Source of the DNA: a virus
Strand: one strand, 5' to 3'
DNA length: 22,905 nt
IMG/VR virus record: IMGVR_UViG_3300007363_000114
Span: 1-22,905 of that record
Both the position numbers and the translations under genes were made by a program. Below the pieces are notes generated by a model. That model made no database searches. It was not told the DNA's origin and saw only the letters and a program-made list of their open reading frames with translations. Positions 13,446 to 20,470 of the stretch are shown here, piece after piece. Position 1 is the first letter of the stretch. Each line of letters starts with the position of its first letter.

Positions 13446-15314
13446 ATGGCCGAAGCCAAAACCCCATCGGCCCAGTATTTGGCGGGGGATGACCCTGCCA
13501 GTATTGAGGCAAATCGACGCTACCAAGAGGCTCTGGCGGCGCTTACGGAGTCGCTTGACAACCGCAAGCGGATGTTCGATCCCACCCTTTTGGCCATGGC
13601 CCAAGGGTTTCTTGCCCCGACGCAAACCGGCGGTTTTGGTGAGTCGTTGTCGAACGTCGCCAAAAACGTCGGTGCAGCTCAAGAGGCTGAGGACAAGCGC
13701 AACCAAGAGCTTTTGCAGCAACGGCTGGCCGCCGCAGGTCAGGGTCTGGAGCTGCAGCGCCTGAAGGCTCGCGACGCCGAGCTGGCCCGATACCTTGGCG
13801 AAGGCCCCATGGCGGGCCCACAGGCGGGCGCTTTGGCTGGCCCAAGGGCTGGTGGCCTGTCGGCCGCTACGGCGGCTCCTGAGCCCGTTTCCACCCCTCC
13901 TGCGGGGCCTTTGACTGCAGCCGCCTCCAAACCAGCCGGTGAAGCCGTCGCTCCGCCCATTACGCCGCCCACCGGCACCGTTTCGGACCTGCCCCCGGGC
14001 GGTCCTCGTGGCCCTGAGCGGCCCCTCGCTGGCGCTCCCGGTGCGCTGCCAGCCGCTCCGGCTGCTCCGGCCGCCCCGGCCGCCGGTGCTTTGACGCAGG
14101 TGCGCCAGATCGCTCCGCAGGCTGCAACCGGTGCCGCTCCGGTGGCTTCGGACCGTCCTGCCGGTTTTGAGGGCGTGGAGGGCATCCAAGTTGCCCCGGC
14201 CAACCCCAACTTCATGACGGCCCGGGACTACATCCGGCTGAACCGCTTCGACAAGAGCAAATCACCCGGCGACCTGATCAAGGAAGGTCAGGAGATCGAA
14301 CAGAAACGCTACCGCGACAAAGAGGGTGGCGTGCTGGATCTGGCCACCGGCAAGTACTATCAATACCCCACCGGCAAGACCGAGGAGATTCAGCTCTACG
14401 GCTACCCCGGCACCTACAAGGTCGACGCACGCACGGCGGCTCAACTCAGCCTGTACGCGGCCAACAACGACCCGAAGTACCACGACCTCGCCGAGCGCGT
14501 TGTCAAAGGACCGGAGCGTCGCAAGCCCGAGGGCGAAGGCAAGCCCGGGGAAGGGAAGCCCGCCGAGCCTGCTCGTCTCAAGTCGCAGGGCGAACTGGAG
14601 CTGGAGTCCAAAAAGAAAGAGGCGCTGCAAAAGGCCGATGTGGAAGAAGAGGTGGCAAGTCGCAAAGACTTCAACCAGCGCAAGAGGGAAGCCGACGAGA
14701 CCATTACGACGGCCAACATCTTCCGCAAGTTTGCTGCAGACCCGAACGCCAGCAAAATGTTTGGCATTCTCAACAACGACAAGTTGTCGTCTGGCATTGC
14801 AACGCTGGTCAAAGAGGGCATTGGCATCCCCGGCTTCACGGTGGGCACCAAAGCCATCGAGGACGTCATGCGCAACGCTGGCCTAAACCCCGCCGATCAG
14901 GCGAAGTACCGCACCTTCTTGACCTACACCGCAATGATGCAGTTGCAGGCACAGAAGTACATGAAGGGCGCAGTGTCGGACAATGAGCAAAGGCTGTTGG
15001 CCAACGCTGGCATCAACGCGCAAGACACGCCTGAGTCGATTCGCACGAAGGCCGACCTGCTCACTCGTCGAGCACAGTTTGATCGTCGCGTAGCCAAGGC
15101 ATTCAAGGATTCGAAGATGACGGCCGACGAGTTCTTGGACTCAAAGATCTACGAAGAGATGCGCGACAAGTACAACGAGGATCTGGCAGAGCTTGCATCA
15201 GGCTCGAAGATTCTTGTGCAGCCGACCAAGCCTGCGGCTTCAACGCAGCCCAGCGAGGGGTTCATTCGCGACCCCAAAACTGGCGTGATTCGTCGCAAGA
15301 AACCGGGGGAGTGA
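13446..15314 (+). CDS. internal virion-like protein with Ala/Pro linker (622 aa)
   Basis: Probable ejection-set protein. Residues 1-125 are helical (YQEALAALTESLDNRKRMFD, then LQRLKARDAELARYLG). Residues about 125-235 form a low-complexity Ala/Pro/Gly linker (for example APAAPAAPAAGAL). Next comes a compact part with NFMTARDYIRLNRF and YYQYPTGKTEEIQLYGYPG, then a charged helix (ELELESKKKEALQKADVEEE, about 380-410). A helical C-terminal domain has AMMQLQAQKYMKGAVSDNEQ and ends in IRRKKPGE. No enzyme motif was seen. AAGGAGA at 13434-13440 sets the ATG, and the next ATG is two bases after the stop. The pattern of helical ends joined by a disordered linker fits proteins that must unfold to leave the capsid, but this is inference. 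Confidence 0.55.
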   Translation: MAEAKTPSAQYLAGDDPASIEANRRYQEALAALTESLDNRKRMFDPTLLAMAQGFLAPTQTGGFGESLSNVAKNVGAAQEAEDKRNQELLQQRLAAAGQGLELQRLKARDAELARYLGEGPMAGPQAGALAGPRAGGLSAATAAPEPVSTPPAGPLTAAASKPAGEAVAPPITPPTGTVSDLPPGGPRGPERPLAGAPGALPAAPAAPAAPAAGALTQVRQIAPQAATGAAPVASDRPAGFEGVEGIQVAPANPNFMTARDYIRLNRFDKSKSPGDLIKEGQEIEQKRYRDKEGGVLDLATGKYYQYPTGKTEEIQLYGYPGTYKVDARTAAQLSLYAANNDPKYHDLAERVVKGPERRKPEGEGKPGEGKPAEPARLKSQGELELESKKKEALQKADVEEEVASRKDFNQRKREADETITTANIFRKFAADPNASKMFGILNNDKLSSGIATLVKEGIGIPGFTVGTKAIEDVMRNAGLNPADQAKYRTFLTYTAMMQLQAQKYMKGAVSDNEQRLLANAGINAQDTPESIRTKADLLTRRAQFDRRVAKAFKDSKMTADEFLDSKIYEEMRDKYNEDLAELASGSKILVQPTKPAASTQPSEGFIRDPKTGVIRRKKPGE

Positions 15315-15315
15315 G

Positions 15316-16827
15316 ATGGCCAACAAAAACATCGAGCAATTTGTTGAGACCTACGGTCCGGTTGCGCAGCAGGTCAGCAAGCAGATCAACGTCGACCCCA
15401 ACGTGTTGCTGGGTCAGTGGGGTCTGGAGAGCCGCTGGGGCCAGTCTGAGATGGCCAAAAAGCACTACAACGTGGGCGGCATCAAGGACTTCAGTGGCCA
15501 CGGCCACGAGGCCAAAGACAACAAGACCGGTTCCGTCGACAAGTACGTCAAGTTCGAGGACCCCGAGGTCTTTGGCATGTACTACGCCGACCAGATCAAG
15601 CGCAACTTCCCCAACGCGCTGAACACCGGCCCCGACGCTGGTGCGTTCACTCGCGGCCTTGCCAACGGCAAGTATGGGTCGTACTACGGCGTCCCGCAGT
15701 CCGAATACCTCAAGAGCCTGACCGGCGCACAGGCGGCCATTCCTGCGGACAAGCAAGTCCCGTTCGAGCCCACTGCGGTCAAACCTCCCGAAGAGGCAAC
15801 CCGCGAAGGGGACATGGTCACCGCGCCAGCTCCACCAGCTCCGCCTCCAACGGTTGACACCTCCGGCGCAAGCCCCGGTGAGCGCTTTCTTGGTGGTGCC
15901 CTTGGCACGGGCGTTGGCGTTGTTTCTACGGGCGCTCAGGGCGTCTCTGCAGCGCGAACCAGCGCGGCGGCCAATCGAGCCGCAGCCGAGGAGCGTGCTC
16001 GCATTGCGGCCCAGCGTGCTGCAGGCGTTGCGCCTGCTGGCGCTCCGGGTGCCCCGGGCGGTCCTCCGCAGAGCGTGGTGCGCGTGCAGCCCCCGGGCGG
16101 CCCGACACAGCTTGGCACGCCGGGCACCTATCCCAAGGCTACTGGACCGGGAAGCGCCACCTACAACTATGGCCGCGTGTACGGCCTGCCGGAAATCGAA
16201 GCTGGCCGAGCTTTGGGCACCGGCAAGGAAACCGGCGAGGTCTGGGATCTTCTAAGCAAGCGCCAAGAGGGCCTGAACCGCATCCAGCAGATGGGTGGTG
16301 GCTTCACCGAAAATCCGCGCTATGGCGGCCTCATGACGCCTCAGCAAAGCGTCGGATCTGGCCCGCGCCAGTCCTTCACCTACAAGCCCGACGTGCCACC
16401 CAGCCCCGAGGTGCCCAAGGGCGTCCCCGGCGGCCTGCAGCAGCTTCCAAAGACCACGCCGATACCAACGACCCCGGTGGGTCCTTCGGGCCTGCAGCAG
16501 GTCACCACGATGTTCCGCGACATGATGGGGCCGGTGGCGACCGGGCTGAAGACCGCAGGCAAGTATGTGCTGCCGCCCCTTGCCGGGTTGTCTGCCGGTC
16601 TTGATGTGGCTGAGATGGCCCACGAGTACGACAAGCCACAGGACCAGCGCGACTACACCAAGATGGGCCTCAAGGGCATGGGATTGGTTGGTGGTGCGCT
16701 GTCGATGTTCCCGCCCACCATGCCGCTTGGTATTGGCCTGAGCGCCGCAGCTCCTGCGCTTGAGTACACCCGCGAGAAGGGGTGGTGGGGCGATAAAAAG
16801 CCGGAGCAGGTGCCTCCTGCCCCGTGA
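15316..16827 (+). CDS. virion-associated glucosaminidase (FlgJ/GH73-like) with long linker
   Basis: Probable peptidoglycan hydrolase carried in the particle to open the wall during DNA entry. Residues 5-140 resemble the FlgJ-type glucosaminidase fold: VAQQVSKQINVDPNVLLGQW, then LESRWGQSEMAKKHYNVGGIKD, then KYVKFEDPEVFGMYYADQIK and YGVPQSEYLKSL. E38 in GLESRWG is the expected catalytic acid. The rest is not enzyme-like. It has Pro/Ala-rich stretches (about 170-185 and 232-270), a middle domain with GYPEIEAG-like and EVWDLLSKRQEGLNRI segments, and two hydrophobic C-terminal stretches (YVLPPLAGLSAGLDV; GLVGGALSMFPP). It differs from the lysozyme at 521 in fold and size, so the phage has separate entry and exit enzymes. 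Its stop is followed by three hairpins. Confidence 0.72.
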   Translation: MANKNIEQFVETYGPVAQQVSKQINVDPNVLLGQWGLESRWGQSEMAKKHYNVGGIKDFSGHGHEAKDNKTGSVDKYVKFEDPEVFGMYYADQIKRNFPNALNTGPDAGAFTRGLANGKYGSYYGVPQSEYLKSLTGAQAAIPADKQVPFEPTAVKPPEEATREGDMVTAPAPPAPPPTVDTSGASPGERFLGGALGTGVGVVSTGAQGVSAARTSAAANRAAAEERARIAAQRAAGVAPAGAPGAPGGPPQSVVRVQPPGGPTQLGTPGTYPKATGPGSATYNYGRVYGLPEIEAGRALGTGKETGEVWDLLSKRQEGLNRIQQMGGGFTENPRYGGLMTPQQSVGSGPRQSFTYKPDVPPSPEVPKGVPGGLQQLPKTTPIPTTPVGPSGLQQVTTMFRDMMGPVATGLKTAGKYVLPPLAGLSAGLDVAEMAHEYDKPQDQRDYTKMGLKGMGLVGGALSMFPPTMPLGIGLSAAAPALEYTREKGWWGDKKPEQVPPAP

Positions 16828-16833
16828 TGAATT

Positions 16834-16882
16834 CGAGCGCTCTCCCGCTCGGATTGCCGTGACTTACCAGTTGCCCACGGCA
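16834..16882 (+). other. two hairpins between the convergent modules
   Basis: First hairpin: CGAGCG (16834-16839), 6-base loop, CGCTCG (16846-16851). Second: TGCCGTG (16855-16861), 14-base loop, CACGGCA (16876-16882). Both are perfect and neither is followed by a T run. They sit directly upstream of the intrinsic terminator, so the 3' end of the late transcript should be highly folded. Confidence 0.6.
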
Positions 16883-16888
16883 TTCTTC

Positions 16889-16920
16889 CCCCCTTGGAAA
16901 AACTCCAAGGGGGCCTTTTT
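16889..16920 (+). terminator. intrinsic terminator of the late operon
   Basis: Perfect 10-bp stem CCCCCTTGGA (16889-16898) / TCCAAGGGGG (16904-16913) with a 5-base loop, then CC and a run of five T. Read leftwards there is no T run, so it should stop only rightward transcripts. It lies 62 bases after the glucosaminidase stop and directly before the end of the leftward gene set. Confidence 0.88.
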
Positions 16921-17148
16921 CTAGGGGCGCTGAGTGTTCAGGCCCTTGGCCACCTCGGGGTTCATGTGCCCCACGATGGTCACGCAGCGCTGGTGCTCTT
17001 CAAGGCGAATCATCGGCGCGATGACGGCCTCCAGCTTTTCAGCGAATTGCACGATGTCCACCTCGTCGGCGATCAGCGCATCGCGGCGCTTCTCGTCGCA
17101 GTAGAAAAACACTTGCTTGATCAGCTCTTCATTTAGGTGCGATTTCAT
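16921..17148 (-). CDS. small hypothetical protein, last gene of the leftward operon
   Basis: A 75-residue soluble, mostly helical protein (MKSHLNEELIKQVFFYCDEK ... LEEHQRCVTIVGHMNPEVAK). The open frame continues upstream to 17307, but that extra part runs through the next gene in another frame and is not credible. The ATG at 17148 overlaps the upstream gene's end by 20 bases. Family unknown. The stop codon is one base from the T run of the opposing terminator, so the two operons meet with no spare DNA. Confidence 0.6.
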   Translation of the reverse strand: MKSHLNEELIKQVFFYCDEKRRDALIADEVDIVQFAEKLEAVIAPMIRLEEHQRCVTIVGHMNPEVAKGLNTQRP

Positions 17149-17353
17149 TCTTAGATTTCCAGAGTTCCCAGTTGACGACGGTGGTGCGTGCCATGGCTCG
17201 ATGAGCGTGGCCGGTGTACGAGTTGTACGAGCTGTCGAGGAAGTCTTCGATGTGAGACTCCTTCGACAGGAATAGTTCGTGGCGCTCGGCCTGCTCCTTG
17301 GTCTCAAAGAGCGTGCCGTCGGACGTTTTGAATGCGACGATGTTTTCCATCAT
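17129..17353 (-). CDS. small conserved phage hypothetical protein (74 aa)
   Basis: Small soluble protein, MMENIVAFKTSDGTLFETKE at the start, then AERHE, and HAHRAMARTTVVNWELWKSK near the end. The combination of an FxTxDGxxFxTKExAxxHE start and a Trp-rich end recurs in small phage proteins of unknown role; this is recalled, not searched. The start is chosen at the first of two adjacent ATGs (17353), which forms an ATGATGA overlap with the stop of the nuclease gene. An upstream extension to 17434 would lie inside that gene and is rejected. Translation is probably coupled to the nuclease gene. Confidence 0.62.
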   Translation of the reverse strand: MMENIVAFKTSDGTLFETKEQAERHELFLSKESHIEDFLDSSYNSYTGHAHRAMARTTVVNWELWKSKNEIAPK

Positions 17354-18111
17354 TGGTGTTGGTTTTTGAGTTGCCAGAATTTTAGAAGCGAGCAGAACAT
17401 CTGCCAGCCGCGATTCAGATCGTCCTGCGACCACTCGACCACCTTAACAAGGCCGGGCACAGAGCGCGACACAAAGACGTTGGCACATCGAGCGCCGGGC
17501 ATGCCCAAGCCCACGCGGTAGGCTGAGAGCTGCATCAGGTGCTCGTCATACGCATCGACCTTGGCCGGGTCGCTGAAGTCTTTGGTTTTGACGTCCACGA
17601 CGATGTTGACGGCGTGCAGGTCACACTTGCCGCCGAAGCCGATCTCGTGCGCAAAGGCCCGCTCGGCGATCCAAGCCTGATTGCCGAAGTGCTCGCGGAT
17701 GGCCTCCACGCAGCCCTTGACGTGCTCCTCGTGGCGCGAGGTAGGCACGCCCTCATAGAAGGATTGGATCGAGGCGTGGATGTCTGTACCAGCATCTGCA
17801 GCAGCGCGGCCTTGCTCCTTGCTGTCGTCCATGATCCGAGCGATCCACTCGTCCTCGGGTTCGTCAGTGCGGCGGGGCAGCGTGAGCGCAGCCAGCAGGA
17901 CCTGCTTTTGCAGCCACTGGGTGAGCGCAGGCTTGGCTGCCACGTTGAGGACCGTGGTGACGCTTGGCACGAGGTTTTCGGTGCGAGCGTCGCGCAGCGT
18001 GGTGGCTCGCTCCTTGCCGTTCTTGCCGATCACCGTGTAGCGCGGCACGCCGTCACGGGTGTACCAGTGGTTCGATTCGCTGGCGCGTGGTTCTTTTGCT
18101 GTGATGCTCAT
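17350..18111 (-). CDS. PD-(D/E)XK nuclease (Cas4/RecB-like exonuclease)
   Basis: Probable metal-dependent DNA exonuclease for phage recombination, replication or host DNA breakdown. The 253-residue product has the full motif series of the RecB/Cas4-type fold: G108-T-D-I-H112, E150, G161-K-C-D164, D173-V-K175 (the D-x-K catalytic pair in IVVDVKTK), and Q194-L-S-A-Y198. The N-terminal part (47-70) has LVPSVTTVLNVAAKPALTQW, a pattern common in phage members that recognise DNA. There are no Cys clusters for an iron-sulphur site, so it is not Cas4 itself. Length is usual for single-domain phage versions. The start overlaps the upstream gene by ATGA, with AAGGA ahead of it. No recombinase (Beta, RecT or Erf) is next to it, but a single-strand-binding-like protein is in the same operon. 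Confidence 0.87.
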   Translation of the reverse strand: MSITAKEPRASESNHWYTRDGVPRYTVIGKNGKERATTLRDARTENLVPSVTTVLNVAAKPALTQWLQKQVLLAALTLPRRTDEPEDEWIARIMDDSKEQGRAAADAGTDIHASIQSFYEGVPTSRHEEHVKGCVEAIREHFGNQAWIAERAFAHEIGFGGKCDLHAVNIVVDVKTKDFSDPAKVDAYDEHLMQLSAYRVGLGMPGARCANVFVSRSVPGLVKVVEWSQDDLNRGWQMFCSLLKFWQLKNQHQ

Positions 18112-18683
18112 GTGGTTTTCCTTGTTTTGACCGCTTGGTGAATTGCGGCGTATTTTTCTTCAGTGGTGTGGCCGTTCCAAGGCTTTGTGTACGGGGCAAG
18201 ATGCTCGAACATCCACGCGTCGTCGTCGTGGTAGTGCCAAGATGCCTGCCCCCACGGGAAGTCAATGTAGACGCATCCGTGCCATGCCTCGTCCCAGCCT
18301 TCAATCGCGGTTTTTGCTTTGCCAGATGGGAAGCAAGTTGACAGCAGCGCCACCAACTGGTTGCGCTCTTTGTAGGCCGCGTTTTTTGCCTCCCGCTCCG
18401 GTGCCGCACCCACCTCCCGCTCCTCTTCGAGTCGGCCCTTGAATGCGTGCGCGATCCAGTCAATGAAGACCTTGGCGCTCTCTTCGGCGTCGCCTGTGAA
18501 TTTCAGCTCGGGGCCGTTGAAGTCAAGCCGACCGACCTCTGATTCTGGCGTGTACTGTCCGTTGCGATGGAACGTGATGTTGTAGTTGGGCTTGAGGTCC
18601 GCAATCTGCAACTGGCCCTCGGGCACAGTCAGCTTGGCCTCATGCCATCCAGCCATCTTGGGCAGCTCTTCAAAGTCTTCCAT
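18108..18683 (-). CDS. two-part conserved phage hypothetical protein (191 aa)
   Basis: Soluble protein with two visible parts. The first (about 20-85) has QYTPESEVGRLDFNG and KFTGDAEESAKVFIDWIA. The second (about 108-180) has LVALLSTCFPSG, then CVYIDFPWGQASWHYHDDD (137-155), then PWNGHTTEEKYAAI. The second module, rich in Trp and His with an invariant-looking GQxSWHxH and GHTTEEKY, recurs in many phage early regions, sometimes fused to other N-terminal parts. I know no established function. The His/Asp cluster could bind metal, but that is speculation. AAGGAG precedes the ATG, and the end overlaps the nuclease start by ATGA. Confidence 0.68.
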   Translation of the reverse strand: MEDFEELPKMAGWHEAKLTVPEGQLQIADLKPNYNITFHRNGQYTPESEVGRLDFNGPELKFTGDAEESAKVFIDWIAHAFKGRLEEEREVGAAPEREAKNAAYKERNQLVALLSTCFPSGKAKTAIEGWDEAWHGCVYIDFPWGQASWHYHDDDAWMFEHLAPYTKPWNGHTTEEKYAAIHQAVKTRKTT

Positions 18684-18691
18684 GTGTCTCC

Positions 18692-18943
18692 TTACGGGTA
18701 GCTTTTGTGTTCAAACGCCACCTCGACGGGCTCGTAGGTGGCCTCAAAGATGTCGGGCTTGCACGGGTAGTGCTCGCCCTTCACGCCGGTGATGATCCAG
18801 TCGCCGGGGGTGACAAAGTGCGGCCCCTCCAGCGTCTGGATGATGGGGTCTTTGCCCCCGTTGGTCATCCTGACGGCGGGGTGATCGCCATCCTTGAACC
18901 ACTGCGTGGCCTCAATGACCACGGGCTTTTTGCGGAACTGCAT
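18692..18943 (-). CDS. small conserved phage protein (GDWIITGVKGE-type, 83 aa)
   Basis: Small beta-rich protein beginning MQFRKKPVVIEATQWFKDGD and containing PGDWIITGVKGEHYPCKPDI then FEATYEPV. This start and the GDWIITGVKGE...CKPDIFE block are recognisable from many phage early regions; the function is not known to me. The open frame reaches upstream to 19093, but residues before this Met are Arg-rich nonsense from another frame. The ATG shares one base with the stop of the membrane protein gene (TGATG), which supports the start. It is followed after eight bases by the next gene. Confidence 0.75.
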   Translation of the reverse strand: MQFRKKPVVIEATQWFKDGDHPAVRMTNGGKDPIIQTLEGPHFVTPGDWIITGVKGEHYPCKPDIFEATYEPVEVAFEHKSYP

Positions 18944-19110
18944 CAGAACCACCCAAACCAAATGCCGGTGCCATGCACGCACCCAACGGGGAAGAACACC
19001 GCGCCAGCCAGCAGGAAGATCCACGAGGCTGTTTTGATGCAGGTGACGACGTGCGTGAACCACGCGCCGATCACCCAAACGGCGACGATCCAAGGGAATA
19101 ATTCAGCCAT
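18943..19110 (-). CDS. small two-helix membrane protein (55 aa)
   Basis: Short gene easily missed by length filters. It starts MAELFPWIVAVWVIGAWF, has a short polar turn around THVVTCIKT, and continues with the hydrophobic WIFLLAGAVFFPVG, ending HGTGIWFGWF. It has two predicted membrane helices (about 5-20 and 28-45). The PxGxxHGxGIWFG ending is a pattern I recall from small phage membrane proteins. A strong ribosome-binding site (GAGGAGA, complement of 19116-19122) lies ahead of the ATG, inside the end of the upstream gene. The stop overlaps the next start as TGATG. Role unknown; superinfection exclusion or membrane modification would fit its size and location, but neither is shown. Confidence 0.78.
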   Translation of the reverse strand: MAELFPWIVAVWVIGAWFTHVVTCIKTASWIFLLAGAVFFPVGCVHGTGIWFGWF

Positions 19111-19120
19111 AGTTTTCTCC

Positions 19121-19498
19121 TCAAAGAACCCGCAACAGCTCGACGTGCTGCTTCTCGCGGTTGATGGTGGTGGTGACAGATCCGGCCCCCCAAAGGCGGT
19201 GGGACGACGACGTGGCCGATGACTGGACCTCGACGCCTTCGTACTTGCCGAACGGGATGTTGACCACGTCTCCGACCTTGACTCCAGCGAGGAAGGGGCG
19301 GATGTACTCAGAGCGCTCGCCGTGGGGGTATTTGCGCCCTCCAGTGCGCGTAATGGGCTCCTTGACGTCTAGGGTGCCACGCTTGACTCCAAACGCGTCT
19401 ATGACCGCATAGGGCACTTTCAGGCCCTCAAGGATTGCAATGGCACGCTTTAGAGCCTGCTCGTGGATTTGCGAAGGTTGGGTTGCCAGTTGATTCAT
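19121..19498 (-). CDS. hypothetical early protein (125 aa)
   Basis: Soluble basic protein. Residues 1-40 form a helix and strand (QIHEQALKRAIAILEGLKVP, then YAVIDAFG). The middle is charged (TRTGGRKYPHGERSEYIRPF). The C-terminal part is beta-rich with GVKVGDVVNIPFGKYEG and SSSHRLWGAGSVTTTIN. The alternation of a Gly-Asp-Val-Val turn and a WGxGSxxT segment resembles other phage early hypotheticals, possibly DNA-binding, but I cannot name a family. The ATG at 19498 has GAGG upstream and follows the previous stop by two bases. A longer frame upstream runs antiparallel in sense to the two preceding genes and is rejected. Confidence 0.62.
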   Translation of the reverse strand: MNQLATQPSQIHEQALKRAIAILEGLKVPYAVIDAFGVKRGTLDVKEPITRTGGRKYPHGERSEYIRPFLAGVKVGDVVNIPFGKYEGVEVQSSATSSSHRLWGAGSVTTTINREKQHVELLRVL

Positions 19499-19500
19499 GA

Positions 19501-19989
19501 TTACCTCACTTGGTGTATTGCTGCGTCCTTCATGTCGATAAAGGCGTTGGTCCTCAGCGCTCTCCCGCCGTTGGTCGTCGCCTGCGTCGATGTGGTTGAT
19601 AGGCGCACCTCTGTGACCAGCTTGCCGTCCGGCTCCGAGATCCGCTGCATCAGCAGGACCTTGGGCTTGACGAGGTACAAGAAGCCGACACAGGGGACGC
19701 CCATAGATGTCGCGATATTGATCGCGTTGTGGACCTTCGACCAAGTCACCAGCCACTCGTTTTTGTAGTTGGTCTGGAACTGCTCCAGACTCGCGATGTC
19801 GTAGCGGCACTTGGTCTCGACCACCGCCAAGATCTCCGAAGAAGTCTTGTTGGCGATGATCGCGTCCACGAGTGCTGGTGAATTCTTGGGGGTCTGGATG
19901 TACCTCAGCGCAAACTTTTTTTCCACCCAACGGGCGGCGTACTGCTCGTCGCTGAGGGACACCTGACCCTTCTCGGTCAGGATGTCCAC
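19501..19989 (-). CDS. putative PD-(D/E)XK-fold nuclease (162 aa)
   Basis: Probable second nuclease-fold protein. With the GTG start at 19989, the motif pattern is a helix (SLSDEQYAARWVEKKF), then D42 in PALVDAII, then E58-T-K60 in ILAVVETKCRYD, a D-(15)-E-x-K arrangement typical of the fold. A helix and strand follow (YKNEWLVTWSKVHNAINIA, VGFLYLVKP). It is small and has no extra domain. The start is uncertain: GTG at 19989 gives a 13-base overlap with the HNH gene, while a TTG at 20046 would add 19 residues of low plausibility. It could act on DNA, or be an inactive relative used in binding. Confidence 0.55.
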   Translation of the reverse strand: MDILTEKGQVSLSDEQYAARWVEKKFALRYIQTPKNSPALVDAIIANKTSSEILAVVETKCRYDIASLEQFQTNYKNEWLVTWSKVHNAINIATSMGVPCVGFLYLVKPKVLLMQRISEPDGKLVTEVRLSTTSTQATTNGGRALRTNAFIDMKDAAIHQVR

Positions 19990-20426
19990 GGTTGGCCGCC
20001 ATTCAACTCTTTGTGCCTCTGCTTGTGGCAGGGCTGGCAGAGCCAAGTAACGTCAAGAGGCTTGTCATAGTCGTCGTGGTGAGCAACGCTCTTTGGATCG
20101 CCGCATCTTTCACAGGGGCTTCTAACGAGAGTGCCCTTGTTAATTGCTCTAGCGACCTGAGAATGGCACTGGCTTCTGCGTCGATCCTCATCTCTCCAAG
20201 CTCGGCTGATTGCAGATGCTGCTGCCCTGCGATCAGGCCTGTTTGCGCGGCCCCGGTCATATTCCCGGATTTTTTCAATGTTTGCTGCACGATGTTCACC
20301 TGCGTCTTTCTTTGTGCATTCTTTGCATTTGTTGAGGTGACCGTCAGCCATCATCTTGTGTTTGTAAAACTCAGTTAATGGCTTGACGGTCTTGCACTTA
20401 AAACACTCTTTTACCGAACGGATCAT
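19977..20426 (-). CDS. HNH endonuclease-like zinc protein (149 aa)
   Basis: Probable HNH endonuclease, perhaps a free-standing homing enzyme. N-terminal zinc knuckle: C8-x2-C11 and C34-x2-C37 around FYKHKMMADGHLNK. A basic helical linker (about 40-95) follows. The C-terminal HNH-type core has C105-x2-C108, H116-H117 in VAHHDDYDKPLDV, C130-x2-C133-H134, and H138. This two-zinc arrangement is common in phage HNH proteins inserted between early genes. The ATG has AAGGAG six bases upstream, but both lie within a large hairpin (20416-20470). The gene's end overlaps the next gene, so it is fully embedded in the operon. The single-strand-binding-like gene ends 43 bases upstream. Confidence 0.75.
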   Translation of the reverse strand: MIRSVKECFKCKTVKPLTEFYKHKMMADGHLNKCKECTKKDAGEHRAANIEKIREYDRGRANRPDRRAAASAISRAWRDEDRRRSQCHSQVARAINKGTLVRSPCERCGDPKSVAHHDDYDKPLDVTWLCQPCHKQRHKELNGGQPWTS

Positions 20427-20470
20427 GTCGAACTCCTTGTGCTTGGTGTTCGACCATTATAGATCCGTTC
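20416..20470 (-). promoter_or_regulatory. two-part hairpin over the HNH ribosome-binding site, with TATAAT box
   Basis: In the leftward transcript: outer arms GAACGGATC / GATCCGTTC (20462-20470 with 20416-20424, 9 bp, perfect) and inner arms GTCGAAC / GTTCGAC (20448-20454 with 20427-20433, 7 bp, perfect). The inner loop carries the Shine-Dalgarno AAGGAG, whose last G is the first stem base. The ATG spans the short 3' bulge (AT) and the first base of the outer 3' arm. A consensus -10 box TATAAT (complement of 20456-20461) lies in the 5' bulge, without a good -35. Transcripts started there would lack most of the 5' arms. Confidence 0.6.

Noticed and set aside
16889-16913. Hairpin as a two-way terminator
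   Set aside because: Read leftwards it is followed by GAAGAATG rather than a T run, so only the + strand function is supported.
19499-20002. N-terminal extension of the 125-residue gene up to 20002
   Set aside because: Crosses the putative nuclease gene in another frame and is low-complexity. The ATG at 19498 has its own ribosome-binding site.
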